Assembly: GCA_905235885.1 (NCBI GenBank)
Contig: CAJONM010000119.1
Location: forward strand, 1-5,424
Direction of reading: 5' to 3'
Length of the DNA: 5,424 bases
DNA from: an uncultured Clostridia bacterium
GTDB taxonomy: Bacteria > Bacillota > Clostridia > UBA1381
A model generated the notes under the pieces. The model was not told the origin of the DNA and did no database searches. It worked only from the letters and a program-made list of their open reading frames with translations. Each line of letters opens with the position of its first letter. Within the stretch, counting starts at the first letter, position 1. The position numbers were made by a program, and so were the translations under genes. This document shows positions 5,121-5,424 of this stretch, piece after piece.

Positions 5121-5424
5121 TGCTCTGAAAGATATTTCTCTCTGCCCTCGCGATACAGATTATGTCCGAAGCTGTCGATCACCACGACCAGAGGCATATC
5201 CTCTACATACAGCTTACGCAGTGCCTCCGCACCCAGATCGTCATACGCGATGACCTCCGCCTTTTTAATGCACTTTGAAAGCACCGCGCCCGCGCCGCCT
5301 ATCGCGCCGAAATACACGCCGCAATGCTCCTTTATCGCGTCGACGACCTCGCTCTTTCTCTCGCCCTTACCTATCATGCCACGCGCGCCCATCGTTATCA
5401 TGGTAGGCGCATACGCGTCCATTC
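5117..5424 (-). CDS. Class I fumarase / L-tartrate dehydratase beta subunit, C-terminal part
   Basis: The last 101-102 residues of a gene that enters from the right edge. They match the beta domain of iron-sulfur hydro-lyases that interconvert fumarate and malate (or dehydrate tartrate): MDAYAP, then GMIGKGER (15-22 from the first visible Met), YFGAIGGAGA (37-46) and AYDDLGAEA with DMPLVVVIDSFGHNLY. The beta subunit normally has about 185-200 residues, so roughly half is outside. The methionine at 5422 is almost certainly internal: the two bases beyond it (reading GA) fit the arginine of the family's conserved RMD motif. The alpha subunit carrying the Fe-S ligands should lie further upstream, outside the window. 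Fumarase (often called fumB) and tartrate dehydratase (ttdB) cannot be separated from this fragment. The stop overlaps the hemW start by 4 bp, indicating one operon. The enzyme would work in the reductive or branched TCA pathway of an anaerobe. Confidence 0.9.
   Translation of the reverse strand, partial: MDAYAPTMITMGARGMIGKGERKSEVVDAIKEHCGVYFGAIGGAGAVLSKCIKKAEVIAYDDLGAEALRKLYVEDMPLVVVIDSFGHNLYREGREKYLSEQ

Overview
The window looks like part of a chromosome from an anaerobic gut-type member of the Clostridia (Bacillota). The reasons are moderate GC content, heavy use of ATA for isoleucine, AGGAG-type ribosome binding sites, an oxygen-sensitive class I (Fe-S) fumarase subunit, and a two-Cys-motif protein of a family (DUF6062, recalled from memory) that I know mainly from Clostridia. 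This is inference from gene content; no species can be named.

Left part (1-1412): a minus-strand glycoside hydrolase family 28 (polygalacturonase-type) gene runs off the left edge. Its near-consensus promoter lies back to back with the promoter of a plus-strand tRNA-Asp(GTC) gene. The tRNA ends in an encoded CCA followed one base later by a strong intrinsic terminator.

Middle (1413-1858): a 65-residue cysteine-rich protein of unknown function follows the terminator. Next is a 185-bp non-coding stretch holding six DnaA-box-like 9-mers (one perfect TTATCCACA, three with one mismatch, two with two). It ends in a perfect 12-bp A/T-rich inverted repeat just before the radA ribosome binding site. 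This is the most unusual signal in the window.

Right part (1859-5424): radA (DNA recombination/repair ATPase) and a DUF6062-like protein form a plus-strand pair 15 bp apart. They converge on a minus-strand pair in which the end of a fumarase/tartrate-dehydratase beta subunit gene overlaps hemW (radical SAM heme chaperone) by 4 bp. The convergent ends are 13 bp apart and spanned by an 11-bp inverted repeat.

Functionally the window mixes housekeeping (tRNA, RadA), sugar-acid catabolism (GH28) and iron-dependent central metabolism (fumarase, HemW). No mobile element, CRISPR array or phage gene was seen. The best candidates for something undescribed are the DnaA-box cluster upstream of radA, the GH28 with altered catalytic positions, the tRNA-linked Cys-rich miniprotein, and the internally duplicated CxxC/CxxHF protein.
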